A stretch of DNA of 64,000 nt from contig NZ_JAHESC010000042.1 of NCBI RefSeq assembly GCF_018598185.1, positions 1 through 64,000 on the forward strand, read 5' to 3'. The stretch comes from Dawidia soli (lineage in GTDB: Bacteria > Bacteroidota > Bacteroidia > Cytophagales > Cyclobacteriaceae). The position numbers and the translations under genes are program-made. Numbering within the stretch: the first letter of the stretch is position 1; each line of letters starts with the position of its first letter. Below, piece after piece: positions 43,337 through 53,162 of this stretch. Under the pieces are notes generated by a model that searched no databases, had not been told where the DNA came from, and saw only the letters and a list, made by a program, of their open reading frames with translations.

Positions 43337-43689
43337 ATGGTCTCGGGGCGTGAGATATTAGTAGATTTATTGGTGATGGTTTGTGTAGAGTGGACCAGCT
43401 CGTCCCAGGTTTCTGTCAGCTTTTCCAGGAACTTGCTGCCGCGGTCCGTGAGCGTGTAATACTTACGCGGGGGGCCTGACTTGGACTCGATCCACTTGTA
43501 CTCCAACAGGCCGGCATTCTTCAGCCGGGTGAGGAGGGGATAAAGTGTCCCTTCTACGACAATGATCCGCGCGGCCGTAAGCTCATCGAGCATGTCTGAC
43601 GCATACACTTCGCCGCGCGAAATGATGTGAAGGATGCAGTACTCCAATATTCCTTTTCTCATTTGTACTTGCGTGTTTTCAAGGTTCAT
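43333..43689 (-). CDS. PadR-family transcriptional regulator
   Basis: A 118-aa winged-helix protein: MRKGILEYCILHIISRGEVYASDMLDEL and IVVEGTLYPLLTRLKNAGLLEYKW..GPPRKYYTLTDRG are diagnostic. It precedes the PspC-domain gene in a coupled operon and probably controls it; this gene pair is common in Bacteroidota. Confidence 0.93.
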   Translation of the reverse strand: MNLENTQVQMRKGILEYCILHIISRGEVYASDMLDELTAARIIVVEGTLYPLLTRLKNAGLLEYKWIESKSGPPRKYYTLTDRGSKFLEKLTETWDELVHSTQTITNKSTNISRPETI

Positions 43690-44048
43690 ACATCCCGTTG
43701 TTTACTATGGTATTATTAACGAAAGGGTACTATGTATGGCCAAGTACTTGTCGCGGAAACTTAAAAAAGCGCATTTTTAAGCTAATTTCGAAGAAAAAAT
43801 TTTTTTAAGTGCTTTGGCGGACTTCACAGTCCGGTAAAAAATGTCCAGAAGTGTACACGCTTTCTGACAAAACCGTACAGCCTTCAGTCCGCCGGGGAAG
43901 CTGTATCAAGGAGCTGTGGCTGGACAAAGGTACGGGCCTATAAGCTTGCCTCCGGAAGCCTGTGTTGCATGCTCTTTTCTTACTTACGTTTTGACTTTAC
44001 ACGGTATTCATTTCTGTTTCCCTCAGCGTGTATTATTTTAGGGTTTGC
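43690..44048. other. Intergenic region with competing inverted repeats
   Basis: There is no gene. It contains two TACTATG direct repeats (43703-43736) near the PadR start. GGCGGACT at 43816 can pair either with the nearby AGTCC (43828) or with AGTCCGCC at 43886-43893. The rest holds nothing recognisable. Confidence 0.4.
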
Positions 44049-47000
44049 ATGAGAACGAGTATTGCGGTATTGGGTGTGCTTTTGGCTTCTATGCTGTCGG
44101 CATATGGTCAGATCGGCAACGAGTGGATCAATTTCGGCCGACCCTATTATCGCATCCCGGTCGGCAAAGACGGGATTTACCGCATTGACTACAACGCCCT
44201 GCAGGCCGCCGGTATTCCCGTGGGTGCCGTCGATCCGCGCACGCTGCAGCTTTTCCACCGCGGGGCCGAGCAGGCCCTGTACATTGCCGGCGAGGCCGAC
44301 GGCCAGCTTCAGGCCTCCGACTACCTCGAGTTTTACGGCCAGCGCAACGACGGCACGCTCGACGCCAGTTTGTATAAGCCGGCTACCTTTCAACCGCACC
44401 AGTACTACAATATCTTCAGCGACACCTCCGCCTACTTTCTGACCTTCGGTGCGATGCCGGGCAAACGCATGGAGCAGCGCGCGCCGGCCGATCCCGGACT
44501 GGCGCCCAACGACTACCACATCGATGAAAAGTTATTGGTGAACACCAATTTTTATTCGACGGGCACGGACTACGGCGCCGAGCTGCAGAATACGTATTTC
44601 GACCAGGGGGAGGGGTGGACCGGTACACAGCTGAACCTGGGCCAGTCCGCGGATTATACCCTTACGGGAATTCAAAACATGGCGACAAGTTCCGGCCTCC
44701 CGCAGCTGGAAGTGCTCCTGGTAGGACGGGGCATGATGGATCACCGCGCCGAGATCTACGCCGGCGGACGCCTGCTGACGACGGTGACCTTTTCGGTCTT
44801 CAATACACAAACGGTCACGCAGGATATAGCCTGGAGCGATATCGCCGGCAGCTCTCTCACCGTGCGGGTACGGGTGATCGGCGTCGCGGCGTCAGACCGC
44901 CTGTGTGTGTCGTACGTCCGGCTGCGGTATCCGCAGACGATAGATGCTGCGAATGCTACGGAGAAGATCTTCCGGCTGGCGGCCAGCGGCACGAACGTTT
45001 CCAATATAGCGATACAACGCACCGTTGCCGGCACCCGGTTGTTTGATATTACCGATCCGGACAACGTCGGGATCATCAGCACCACCCCGGCAGGGGCCAC
45101 GCTGAAAGCATCGGTACCCGGCACGACGCAATCCCGCAAGCTGCTGGCCACGACGCTTACCGCCACGGCCCCGGTGCGGGCAGTATCGTTTCGGGAGATC
45201 ACACCGACGGCGAATAATTTTGTCATCATCAGCCACCCCTTGCTGCGCACACCGGCGGGTGGTTACGCCGACCCTGTAAAAGCCTATGGGGGATACCGGG
45301 CATCTGCGGAAGGCGGTGGCTACGATACGATCGTAGTCAACATCGATCAGCTATACGACCAGTTTAACTATGGTGAGAAATCGCCGCGGGCCATCTTTCA
45401 GTGTATGAAGTACTTTGCGCAGCGCCATCTGCCCAGGTATTTGTTCCTGATCGGCAAAGGGTTGGATGCGAGCTATGCGTACAACCGGGGCCCGACGCCG
45501 TTTAAACTCTACAAAGACCTGGTGCCCTCTTCGGGTATGCCGGGTTCGGACGCCTATTACACCGTCGGCCTCGCCGGCACGACTCACAGCAACGCAGTGG
45601 CCACGGGGCGGTTGACGGCCATGAAGCCCGACGATGTCGCCGCGTATCTCAACAAAGTGATCGAGACGGAAGCGCGTCCTTTTGATGACCTCACGCGCAA
45701 GCACATCCTTCACCTGAGCGGCGGTATCGAGGTTGGCGAGCCGGAACGCTTTCGCGGTTTCCTGGAAGACTTTGCCAGGATCGCCAAAACGTATTACCTC
45801 GGTGGCCGCGTGTCGGCCATCGCCAAGCACTCGGTAGACATCGAGCTGATCAACATTGCCACCGAAGTAAACAAGGGCCTGGGCCTGGTAACGTTCTTCG
45901 GGCATTCCTCGCCGAGCACACTCGATTTTGATATCGGCTTTGTGACCGATCCCATCATGGGCTATAACAACCCCGGCAAGTATCCCATGCTGCTCATGAA
46001 CGGCTGCAACGCCGGGTCTTTCTTTCTGTACTCCAAGTTGTTTGGCGAAGACTGGGTCATGGCCCCCCGAAAAGGTGCTGCCGGCTTTATCGCCCACAGC
46101 TCGTACGGCTTTGTGTCGAATCTCAGGAGTTACACCGAGACCGTGTACGAGGTAGGCTTCGGCGATTCGACCTATATATACAAGGGGATCGGCGACATTC
46201 AGCGCGAGGCAGCCCGGCGGTACGTACAGGAGAACGGTGACTATATCGGCATCACCACGCAGGGGCAGCAGATGATCCTGCTGGGTGACCCGGCAGTGCC
46301 GCTGTTTGGAGCGCCCAAACCCGACCTGGAGATCAACAACAATAACTTCTTTATTTCGTCTTTCGACGGCGGCCCGGTGACGACGCAAACAGATTCATTT
46401 GCCGTGCGCATGATCGTACGCAACTTTGGCCGCGCGCAGCAAGATACCATCCGCATCGAAGTGAAACGCTACCTGCAGGACAACTCCGTCGTGGTATACG
46501 ATTCATTATACCCCTCAGCGTTATACAGCGACACCCTCACCCTGGTGGTGCGCAAGGGGCGTGAGTCGGGTGGGGGCAACAATCGCTTTGACGTGACGAT
46601 CGACCCGGAGAATGTCCTGGCGGAGCTGAATGAAAACAATAACTCGGCGTCCATCGAGTGGCTGATCCCGTTGAACGGAACACGCAATCTCTTTCCCGGC
46701 AACTTTTCCATTGTGCATACCGCCTCCGTTGACCTGGCCTGGCAGGCCACGGACCTGCTCTCGGGCAAGCGGTCGTTTATCGTGGAAGTAGACACCGCCT
46801 ATACCTTCGACAGCCCCTATAAAAAACAATTTACGCTGGAAGGCACCGTGCTGGCACGGCAAACATGGCCCATGCTGACGGCCGACACGCTGGTATATTA
46901 CTGGCGCACGAAACTGGCCGAACCACTGGCCGGCGAGAACGATGCCTGGACCACGACCTCCTTTACCTATATAGAAGACGGTCCGGAAGGATGGGCGCAG

Positions 47001-48962
47001 GTCGAGTTTCCCCAGTACCTGGAAAACGCGGCCGAAGGCCTGGTGCAGAATGCCACAGCACGCCGGCTGAGCTTCCGCGAAACGGTAACGCCCTTTGCGG
47101 TGCGGAACATGGGGAGCAGCTATCCCGGGGGGTCGGCGCAAACGGTCAGTGTAAAGATCGCCGGCGCGGAGTATAATCTTTTTACACAGGGGTTCTCCTG
47201 CCGGATGGGGACCCTCAACCTGATCGCTTTTGACAGACGCTCGACAGTGCCCTACATCGGTGTGCCGTTTACCTGGCGCAACCGCGCCGGGCGGGCGTGT
47301 GGCCGTGAGCCCTGGGTGATCAATAGCTTCACGTCTACAGAGATGGTGACCGGGAAGAACGATGACCTGATCAAGTATGTCGATAACATCGCCCCGGGCG
47401 ATTCTGTACTGTTATATACCATGGGCAATGCGTCGTACAACCTCTGGCCCGCGGCGGCCAAGGCCAAGCTCGGCGAGCTCGGCTTGTCGCTGGCGCAGCT
47501 GAACGTATATACGTCGGGTGAGCCGATGATCGCGGTCGGCCGCAAAGGCCTGGCGCCGGGCAAAGCGAAAGTGTATCGCGCCACAGGGACACCCCTCAAC
47601 CAGAAGGCGCTTGAAGTAAGCGGCACGATCACCGGCGGCTACAGCTCGGGCAGCATGCAGACGGCGCTCATCGGCCCGGCCGTTGCCTGGAACTCGTTTG
47701 TGTTCGACCCGGAGGCATTGGCCGCGGCCGATGTGGCGGTAGCCGACATCCGGGGGGTGAAGCTCACTGGAGAAGAAACCCCGCTGTGGACCGGCCTGAC
47801 AACCGACCAGGACCTGACCGGCGTAGACGCCACGCAGTATCCTTACCTGCGCATTATCTACCACACGGCCGACGATGTAAACCTCACGCCCGTACAGCTG
47901 CGGCAGTGGCTGGTGCTCTATACCCCCGCGCCCGAGGGGTTGCTGGTGTACCGCGGTGAGGCTATTCCCCACGTACTGAACGAAGGCGACGCCTGGCCCG
48001 GCGCCTATAGCTTTGTCAACATCAGCGACAAAACCTTTAGCGATTCACTTACGGTGCAATACGAGCTGTTTAACCAGGACCAGCGGTTCTCGCAACGCGC
48101 CGCCATGAAGATCGCCCCACCGCCACCGGGCGATACCACTCACTTTATTGTTAGTATTCCCACGGCCGACCGGCAGGGACTGAACGACGTGAATGTGTAT
48201 GTAAACCCACACATCCTGCCCGAGCAGTATTACGAGAACAACCTGCTGGGCCTGCCCGGCTACCTCAACGTGCGGAAGGACATGCTTAACCCCGTACTGG
48301 CCGTCACCATCGATGGACGCCACGTAGAGAATGGTGACTTTGTATCGGCCAACCCGCTCATCGCGGTACGGATATGGGACGAGAACCGCATTATCCGAAA
48401 GACCACCCCCGAGGGCATTCGCATGTTCCTGACATACCCGTGTGCTACCGAACCCTGTACGCCCGTGCAGGTCACCCTGGAAAGCGATTCGGTCACGTGG
48501 CAATCTGCGACAGCGACAACCGACTTTACCCTGCAGCTGACGCCACGCAATCTACCCGACGGCAAGTATACCTTGCAGGTAGAGGCGGCCGATGCGCGCG
48601 ACAACAGCAGTGGCGGGAATCCTTATTTGGTAACCTTTACCGTCACGACAGAAGAGGCTTTGACGGTGTCCGAACCGTACCCCAATCCGTCGTATGGTGA
48701 TGTATATTTCCGCGTAGTGCTGTCGGGGCAGACGTTGCCGGGTGATATTTCGCTGGACATCATCGATGTCAATGGCAAACAGGTAGCGGTGTTCCCCCGC
48801 GAGGCATTTGCAGACTTCCACATCGGCGTTAACCGCTTGCGGTGGGACGGTCGCGACCTGGCTGGCAATGTACTGCCGGTAGGTGTTTATATCTATAGAT
48901 TGCGGATTGCAACAGAAAAGACGGGTGTGAGCCGGAATGGCAAGATCCTGTTGCGTCGTTAG
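44049..48962 (+). CDS. C25-family (gingipain-like) cysteine peptidase, PorU2-like type IX secretion sortase
   Basis: The ATG at 44049 gives 1637 aa with a signal peptide (cleavage near SAYGQ). The C25 peptidase domain lies at about 390-770, with the catalytic His619 (FFGHSS) and Cys653 (LMNGCNAG). It is followed by Ig/CARDB-like modules (about 775-900, 1300-1400). The C-terminal 80 residues start with SEPYPNPS and end in YRLRIATEKTG...GKILLRR, a FlgD-like/T9SS type A sorting signal. PorU cleaves sorting signals and attaches cargo to A-LPS; the length and tail fit the longer PorU2 group. Confidence 0.8.
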   Translation: MRTSIAVLGVLLASMLSAYGQIGNEWINFGRPYYRIPVGKDGIYRIDYNALQAAGIPVGAVDPRTLQLFHRGAEQALYIAGEADGQLQASDYLEFYGQRNDGTLDASLYKPATFQPHQYYNIFSDTSAYFLTFGAMPGKRMEQRAPADPGLAPNDYHIDEKLLVNTNFYSTGTDYGAELQNTYFDQGEGWTGTQLNLGQSADYTLTGIQNMATSSGLPQLEVLLVGRGMMDHRAEIYAGGRLLTTVTFSVFNTQTVTQDIAWSDIAGSSLTVRVRVIGVAASDRLCVSYVRLRYPQTIDAANATEKIFRLAASGTNVSNIAIQRTVAGTRLFDITDPDNVGIISTTPAGATLKASVPGTTQSRKLLATTLTATAPVRAVSFREITPTANNFVIISHPLLRTPAGGYADPVKAYGGYRASAEGGGYDTIVVNIDQLYDQFNYGEKSPRAIFQCMKYFAQRHLPRYLFLIGKGLDASYAYNRGPTPFKLYKDLVPSSGMPGSDAYYTVGLAGTTHSNAVATGRLTAMKPDDVAAYLNKVIETEARPFDDLTRKHILHLSGGIEVGEPERFRGFLEDFARIAKTYYLGGRVSAIAKHSVDIELINIATEVNKGLGLVTFFGHSSPSTLDFDIGFVTDPIMGYNNPGKYPMLLMNGCNAGSFFLYSKLFGEDWVMAPRKGAAGFIAHSSYGFVSNLRSYTETVYEVGFGDSTYIYKGIGDIQREAARRYVQENGDYIGITTQGQQMILLGDPAVPLFGAPKPDLEINNNNFFISSFDGGPVTTQTDSFAVRMIVRNFGRAQQDTIRIEVKRYLQDNSVVVYDSLYPSALYSDTLTLVVRKGRESGGGNNRFDVTIDPENVLAELNENNNSASIEWLIPLNGTRNLFPGNFSIVHTASVDLAWQATDLLSGKRSFIVEVDTAYTFDSPYKKQFTLEGTVLARQTWPMLTADTLVYYWRTKLAEPLAGENDAWTTTSFTYIEDGPEGWAQVEFPQYLENAAEGLVQNATARRLSFRETVTPFAVRNMGSSYPGGSAQTVSVKIAGAEYNLFTQGFSCRMGTLNLIAFDRRSTVPYIGVPFTWRNRAGRACGREPWVINSFTSTEMVTGKNDDLIKYVDNIAPGDSVLLYTMGNASYNLWPAAAKAKLGELGLSLAQLNVYTSGEPMIAVGRKGLAPGKAKVYRATGTPLNQKALEVSGTITGGYSSGSMQTALIGPAVAWNSFVFDPEALAAADVAVADIRGVKLTGEETPLWTGLTTDQDLTGVDATQYPYLRIIYHTADDVNLTPVQLRQWLVLYTPAPEGLLVYRGEAIPHVLNEGDAWPGAYSFVNISDKTFSDSLTVQYELFNQDQRFSQRAAMKIAPPPPGDTTHFIVSIPTADRQGLNDVNVYVNPHILPEQYYENNLLGLPGYLNVRKDMLNPVLAVTIDGRHVENGDFVSANPLIAVRIWDENRIIRKTTPEGIRMFLTYPCATEPCTPVQVTLESDSVTWQSATATTDFTLQLTPRNLPDGKYTLQVEAADARDNSSGGNPYLVTFTVTTEEALTVSEPYPNPSYGDVYFRVVLSGQTLPGDISLDIIDVNGKQVAVFPREAFADFHIGVNRLRWDGRDLAGNVLPVGVYIYRLRIATEKTGVSRNGKILLRR

Positions 48963-48969
48963 GCAGGAC

Positions 48970-49581
48970 CTATTCTTTTTCGTCGGCTACCATCTGAAAG
49001 AGGGGCCGCTTTTCGATCGTGGGCTGGACATCTATTTCGCGGATGTCTTCGCGATTTTCTTCCAGGAATCTGTTATACGTGGCTACGATGGCGTCGTAGT
49101 CGTCGCGGTAAATGTATACACGCTGGTCGGCCATGCGGATCTCGTCGGCCAGTTTTTGCAGCGTAGAGTTATACTGAAATTGCGGTTGCGATTCCGCCAT
49201 CGTGATCAGCTCGGTTACGAGCGAGTTGGATGCGAAGTCGTATTCTTCTACTACATCCGCGTTAGCCATGGTCTTCTGCGTGTAGCGCAGGCGCAGCAGC
49301 TGCTCGAGGCGTTGCTCATAGGCCTCGAGTTGTTCGGGGTCGGCCGATGCGGACACCGTCAGCTCGTGCAGCAGGTTGTGCATGGCCTTTATTTTCTGGT
49401 TGTCGTCGTGGATCATGATGTTCCACGCCTGTAGCATGCTGTCCTGTAACCCCAGGTAATAATCCGTCAGCGAATCCAACCGCGTAAAGGTCGTTTGCTG
49501 GCGCGGCGCGTTCCTGTCACCGCAATTCAGCAGTGTCAACACGCAACCGGTGATCATGATACCAGAAAAGAGAGATCTCAT
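48970..49581 (-). CDS. LemA-like lipoprotein
   Basis: A 203-aa protein with a lipobox ending in LLNC20. The rest is helical (about 35-190); ADEIRMADQRVYIYRDDYDAIVATYNRFLEE resembles the LemA core helix with its conserved R-DYN pattern. Bound to the membrane by its lipid. Convergent with the PorU2-like gene, 7 nt apart. Family match is moderate. Confidence 0.65.
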   Translation of the reverse strand: MRSLFSGIMITGCVLTLLNCGDRNAPRQQTTFTRLDSLTDYYLGLQDSMLQAWNIMIHDDNQKIKAMHNLLHELTVSASADPEQLEAYEQRLEQLLRLRYTQKTMANADVVEEYDFASNSLVTELITMAESQPQFQYNSTLQKLADEIRMADQRVYIYRDDYDAIVATYNRFLEENREDIREIDVQPTIEKRPLFQMVADEKE

Positions 49582-49702
49582 AACTCGTTATAGTGGGCTC
49601 AGGGTGAGATACGATGCAAAGAAAGAAAATGTTGTTGAGGTTCAGCGCGTTTTGGTAGATAAGTATGATTTCGTGGAATTTTAAACGATTCAGGGGCCTG
49701 AT

Positions 49703-50185
49703 TTATAAGGTTTTAAACTGCTCAAAAGCCTCTCTGCAATCGTGGCAGTAATGAATCGAACGGCAGCGCGTAGCACCAAATAAATTTCGCAGCTCGGTGT
49801 TATTGCCCTGACAACGCGGACACGTAGCTTTTTCCAGTATATCCAGGTCGGAGACCAGCCCCGGTGCCGGCGGTGCCAGCCCAAATTCCCGCAAGGCGCG
49901 TCGGCCTTTTTCCGAAATGCGATCGGACGACCACGGCACATGATATTGTACCGCAATGTGTACATCGTGTACGTGGTGGCGCGCCAGGGCTTCGGTAATT
50001 TCCTGCTGCATCAGGTCCAGCGCGGGGCAGCCGACAAACGTCGGCGTCATTTCGATCTGTACCTGTCCGCCGTGTATCGCTACCGAGGTGATCACGCCCA
50101 GGTCTACCAGCGACAATACCGGGATCTCAGGGTCTTTTACCTCCTCCAGCCATTGGTATATTTCCGGAACGGTGGGCATGTGCAT
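49703..50185 (-). CDS. paaD: 1,2-phenylacetyl-CoA epoxidase subunit PaaD
   Basis: A 160-aa protein with a MIP18-like N-terminal domain (EEVKDPEIPVLSLVDLGVI, FVGCPALDLMQ) and a C-terminal zinc ribbon (CPRC ... YCHDC), which together mark PaaD/PaaJ. PaaD is needed for maturation of the PaaA iron site. It stands 12 kb away from paaABC, third in an operon behind hemA and a DinB gene. Confidence 0.92.
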   Translation of the reverse strand: MHMPTVPEIYQWLEEVKDPEIPVLSLVDLGVITSVAIHGGQVQIEMTPTFVGCPALDLMQQEITEALARHHVHDVHIAVQYHVPWSSDRISEKGRRALREFGLAPPAPGLVSDLDILEKATCPRCQGNNTELRNLFGATRCRSIHYCHDCREAFEQFKTL

Positions 50186-50191
50186 GTGCTG

Positions 50192-50647
50192 TTATAACGC
50201 ACCGGGGAAGATCTGGTTCAAATGATGTTTGAGGTGGCGTATATAATCACTCGCCAGCCATTCGAGGGAGTGCAACGACGCCGAGCCTTTGCCGGTATTG
50301 CAGGTAAGCGTATAGCGTTGGGACGGCATGTTGCCGATGAGGTGGGCTATCCGGTTGTTCAGCAATTTCCACAACAGGATCAGCTCTTCGCGTGGCACCT
50401 GTTGGTAGCCCTGTAAGGCCACCCATTGATCCTGGTCGTAAACGATATTGGGGGGAATGTTTTCGTATTGTGCGCAGATAAACCGGCGCAGGTTGTTGTG
50501 CGCCGAGTCACACAGGTGACCGAGTATTTCTTTTTTACTCCACCGGGCAGGGAGAGGTTTGTGTGTAAAGTCGTGTTCGGGGATCTCGCGGAGGCGATCC
50601 GAGAAGGCATGAACAAGCTGGAGCAGCTCGGTTGCTACAGCGTCCAC
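50192..50647 (-). CDS. DinB-family protein
   Basis: A 151-aa four-helix protein; ARWSKKEILGHLCDSAHNNLRRF and the C-terminal SDYIRHLKHHLNQI give the metal histidines of the DinB/YfiT fold. It sits 6 nt from paaD and 2 nt from hemA in the same operon. Role unknown. Confidence 0.82.
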   Translation of the reverse strand: MDAVATELLQLVHAFSDRLREIPEHDFTHKPLPARWSKKEILGHLCDSAHNNLRRFICAQYENIPPNIVYDQDQWVALQGYQQVPREELILLWKLLNNRIAHLIGNMPSQRYTLTCNTGKGSASLHSLEWLASDYIRHLKHHLNQIFPGAL

Positions 50648-50649
50648 GC

Positions 50650-51909
50650 TTATTTCTTTTCGGTTACGCGTTCCAGGTTAAAGAGCTCGTGCAGCATCTC
50701 GGAAAGCGACTCTGCATCGCCGCGTTTGCAGGCAGCCTTCAGCTGGAGCACCGGGTACTTCAGGATCTTCTGCATCAGCGAGCGGCTCATCTCTTCCAGT
50801 TTTTCGGCTTCTTCCGGTTTCGCATTTTTCATGTAGCGAACCAGTTCCTCCTGGCGGATCTTTTCGAGCGTATTCTTTAGCTTCTGGATCGTCGGAGAGA
50901 CGATCATTTCCTTGGACCAGTCTTCAAACTCGGCAATGGTCTCCCGGATCATCTCGCGGATGCGCGGGATGGAAGCTTTCCGTTTTTCAACGGCTTCGTT
51001 TGTTTTTTCCTGGATATCGTCCAGGTTGTATACGATCGCACCGGGGATCTCTTCGATCGAAGGCTCGATGCTGCGGGGCATCGACAAGTCGATAAAGAAT
51101 TTGTGCGACAGGATCTTCATGTCTTTCAACAGCTCGCGGGTAACGAGCGGCTCGTTGCCGGAGACGGAGCTCACGACCACGTCGGCCTTGGCCAGCTCTT
51201 CCTGCAGGAGATCGATAGAACCCGCGCGGAAACCACACTTCTGCGCCAGCTTTTCGGCCTTGTCCGCGGTGCGGTTCAGGATCATGACATTTTGCAGGCT
51301 CGAATTGACCAGGTTCAGACAGAAGTCCTGACCGATCTCGCCTACGCCCAGCAGCAATACCTTGGGATCGCGCAGCGACATCGTTACGTCTTCGGCCAGT
51401 TCTTTGGCTGCGTAGGAGATGGAAGCGGCACCGTCGCGGAAAGAAGTTTCCTGTACAACACGTTTGTTCAGGAAGAAGATGGTGTGCATGAGGCGGTGCA
51501 GGAACGGGCCCGCCATGTTTTCATCGGCGCTCCACTGGTAGGCGTTTTTTACCTGCCCCGAGATCTGCAGGTCACCCACCACCTGGGCATCCAGGCCGAT
51601 CGCTACTTCCAACAGGTGGTTTACGGCCTGCAGGCCGTCCAACAGGGTGAAATGCTGTTCAAAACCAGCCTCTATTTGTTTGATGAGGGCAAGCCCTCTG
51701 AAAATTTCTGTGGAATAGTCCTTGTCGGACACGTAGTAGATCTCCGTGCGGTTGCAGGTGGACACCACCAGCACATCCGTCGTTACCGCATAGTCACGAA
51801 TGAAATGCAAAAACTGTTTGACCCCTGCCTCATTCAACGAAACCTGCTCGCGCACGGCCACAGGAGCGGTTTTGTAGGTCAGTACTAATGCTTTAAAATT
51901 CTGTGTCAT
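50650..51909 (-). CDS. hemA: Glutamyl-tRNA reductase
   Basis: A 419-aa protein with the nucleophile Cys52 in STCNRTE, the Rossmann motif LLGVGEIGQDFCLNL, and the C-terminal dimer helix. It reduces Glu-tRNA to glutamate-1-semialdehyde, the first step of tetrapyrrole synthesis by the C5 route. Length and motifs are typical. Confidence 0.95.
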   Translation of the reverse strand: MTQNFKALVLTYKTAPVAVREQVSLNEAGVKQFLHFIRDYAVTTDVLVVSTCNRTEIYYVSDKDYSTEIFRGLALIKQIEAGFEQHFTLLDGLQAVNHLLEVAIGLDAQVVGDLQISGQVKNAYQWSADENMAGPFLHRLMHTIFFLNKRVVQETSFRDGAASISYAAKELAEDVTMSLRDPKVLLLGVGEIGQDFCLNLVNSSLQNVMILNRTADKAEKLAQKCGFRAGSIDLLQEELAKADVVVSSVSGNEPLVTRELLKDMKILSHKFFIDLSMPRSIEPSIEEIPGAIVYNLDDIQEKTNEAVEKRKASIPRIREMIRETIAEFEDWSKEMIVSPTIQKLKNTLEKIRQEELVRYMKNAKPEEAEKLEEMSRSLMQKILKYPVLQLKAACKRGDAESLSEMLHELFNLERVTEKK

Positions 51910-51919
51910 TTTCGAAGTA

Positions 51920-51927
51920 CAAAAGTA
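51920..51927 (-). promoter_or_regulatory. -7 box next to the hemA start
   Basis: TACTTTTG on the minus strand, 10 nt from the ATG. No TTTG at -33. It implies a very short leader. The rest of 51928-52182 shows no feature that I can name. Confidence 0.45.
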
Positions 51928-52182
51928 AAACCTGATTGAAGATCAAGCATGATAAATGTCACTCGTTATTTAATTTAGAATTTGTATAAATAGATTGAAC
52001 TATCATCAGATCAGTCTTTTACGAGGCCCATGCGCTTTCGGTTTTGACGTTGACGGATTATATTTCCATCAGGGATCGCCGCGCGCTTCCGACCCCGGTC
52101 AGGGTGTGCTCACAAGACGATACTTTGTGCGTCGGGGCTGCCTGCCAGTGTAAATAACATCTTCCGTCAACCGTTAGTTGCC

Positions 52183-53103
52183 ATGAAACAGCTGAAACAC
52201 AGCTTCCGTTCCGCGCTAGGTTTTTCACGTGCACAAGCCAGCGGCTTTGTCCTGCTGATCGCCCTGGTGTTGGGGTTTGTTTTTTCGGGAGCGCTGTACG
52301 CGCCGACACCGCAGGCGGCGGAAGATCCTGAGGCTGTGCGTGTTCTCGACAGCTTGCTGGCCTGTTGGAACGACGTAGCGGCCGATAGCGCCAAAATAAA
52401 TACGCGTCCTTTTCGTTTTGATCCCAACAAACTTTCGATACAAGAACTGCAAAAGGTGGGATTTTCACCGCTGCTGGCGCAGCGCATGGTGCGGTACCGC
52501 CAGGCGGGCGGAGTCTTTCGCAGCCGTAAAGACCTGTTGCGGATCTACGGCATGGACACCGCCGTATACCGGCGGCTGGAGTCTTACATTCAGCTCCCGG
52601 CCGGGCGCCCTGCGCCAAAACCGAAGAAGACCTGGCAGGCGTACCCGTCGGTGGCGGCCCGGAAGGCAACGCCTTTTGACCTGAATCTGGCCGATACGGC
52701 GCAGCTGAAAAAGATCTTTGGCATCGGCGACAAGCGGGCCATGCGCATTGTGGCGTACCGTGAAAAGCTGGGAGGCTTTGTGACGGTTGCGCAAATTGGG
52801 GAAATTTATACCCTCGATTCGGCTGTGGCGGGGCGGCTGGCGCAGGCATCGTTTGTGTCAGAGAACTTCCGGCCCCGGCGGATCGATATCAACAAGGCCG
52901 GCGAAAGCGAGCTCGCCGCTCATCCGTATTTATCGAAGTCTGCCGCCCAAGCCCTTGTGGCTTATCGATTTCAGCATGGAGAATTCTCGACCCTTTCAGA
53001 TCTTGCTAAGATACAGGTCCTTGATACGAAGACCATTCAGAAAATCGCACCATATTTGGAGTTCCAAATATACCATCACCCGGCACCGGACACGGACCAA
53101 TAA
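52183..53103 (+). CDS. ComEA-like protein with three helix-hairpin-helix motifs
   Basis: A 306-aa protein with one N-terminal membrane helix (about 20-40) and three HhH repeats: about 70-115 (FSPLLAQRMVRYRQAGGVF), about 163-210 (FGIGDKRAMRIVAYREKLGGF) and about 230-280 (LSKSAAQALVAYRFQHGEF). Anchored in the membrane with the HhH part outside, it probably binds DNA non-specifically. A role in DNA uptake is a family inference. Confidence 0.88.
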   Translation: MKQLKHSFRSALGFSRAQASGFVLLIALVLGFVFSGALYAPTPQAAEDPEAVRVLDSLLACWNDVAADSAKINTRPFRFDPNKLSIQELQKVGFSPLLAQRMVRYRQAGGVFRSRKDLLRIYGMDTAVYRRLESYIQLPAGRPAPKPKKTWQAYPSVAARKATPFDLNLADTAQLKKIFGIGDKRAMRIVAYREKLGGFVTVAQIGEIYTLDSAVAGRLAQASFVSENFRPRRIDINKAGESELAAHPYLSKSAAQALVAYRFQHGEFSTLSDLAKIQVLDTKTIQKIAPYLEFQIYHHPAPDTDQ

Positions 53104-53162
53104 ACGATAGTACTTAGTTATTTATAGCTTACAGCGCGGGGAACTGCCCCTATACACGACAC

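Noticed and set aside
44049-48962. Reading the C25 protein as a secreted gingipain-like protease virulence factor
   Set aside because: The size, long module chain and lack of a typical prodomain fit PorU2-like proteins better; substrate specificity cannot be read from the sequence.
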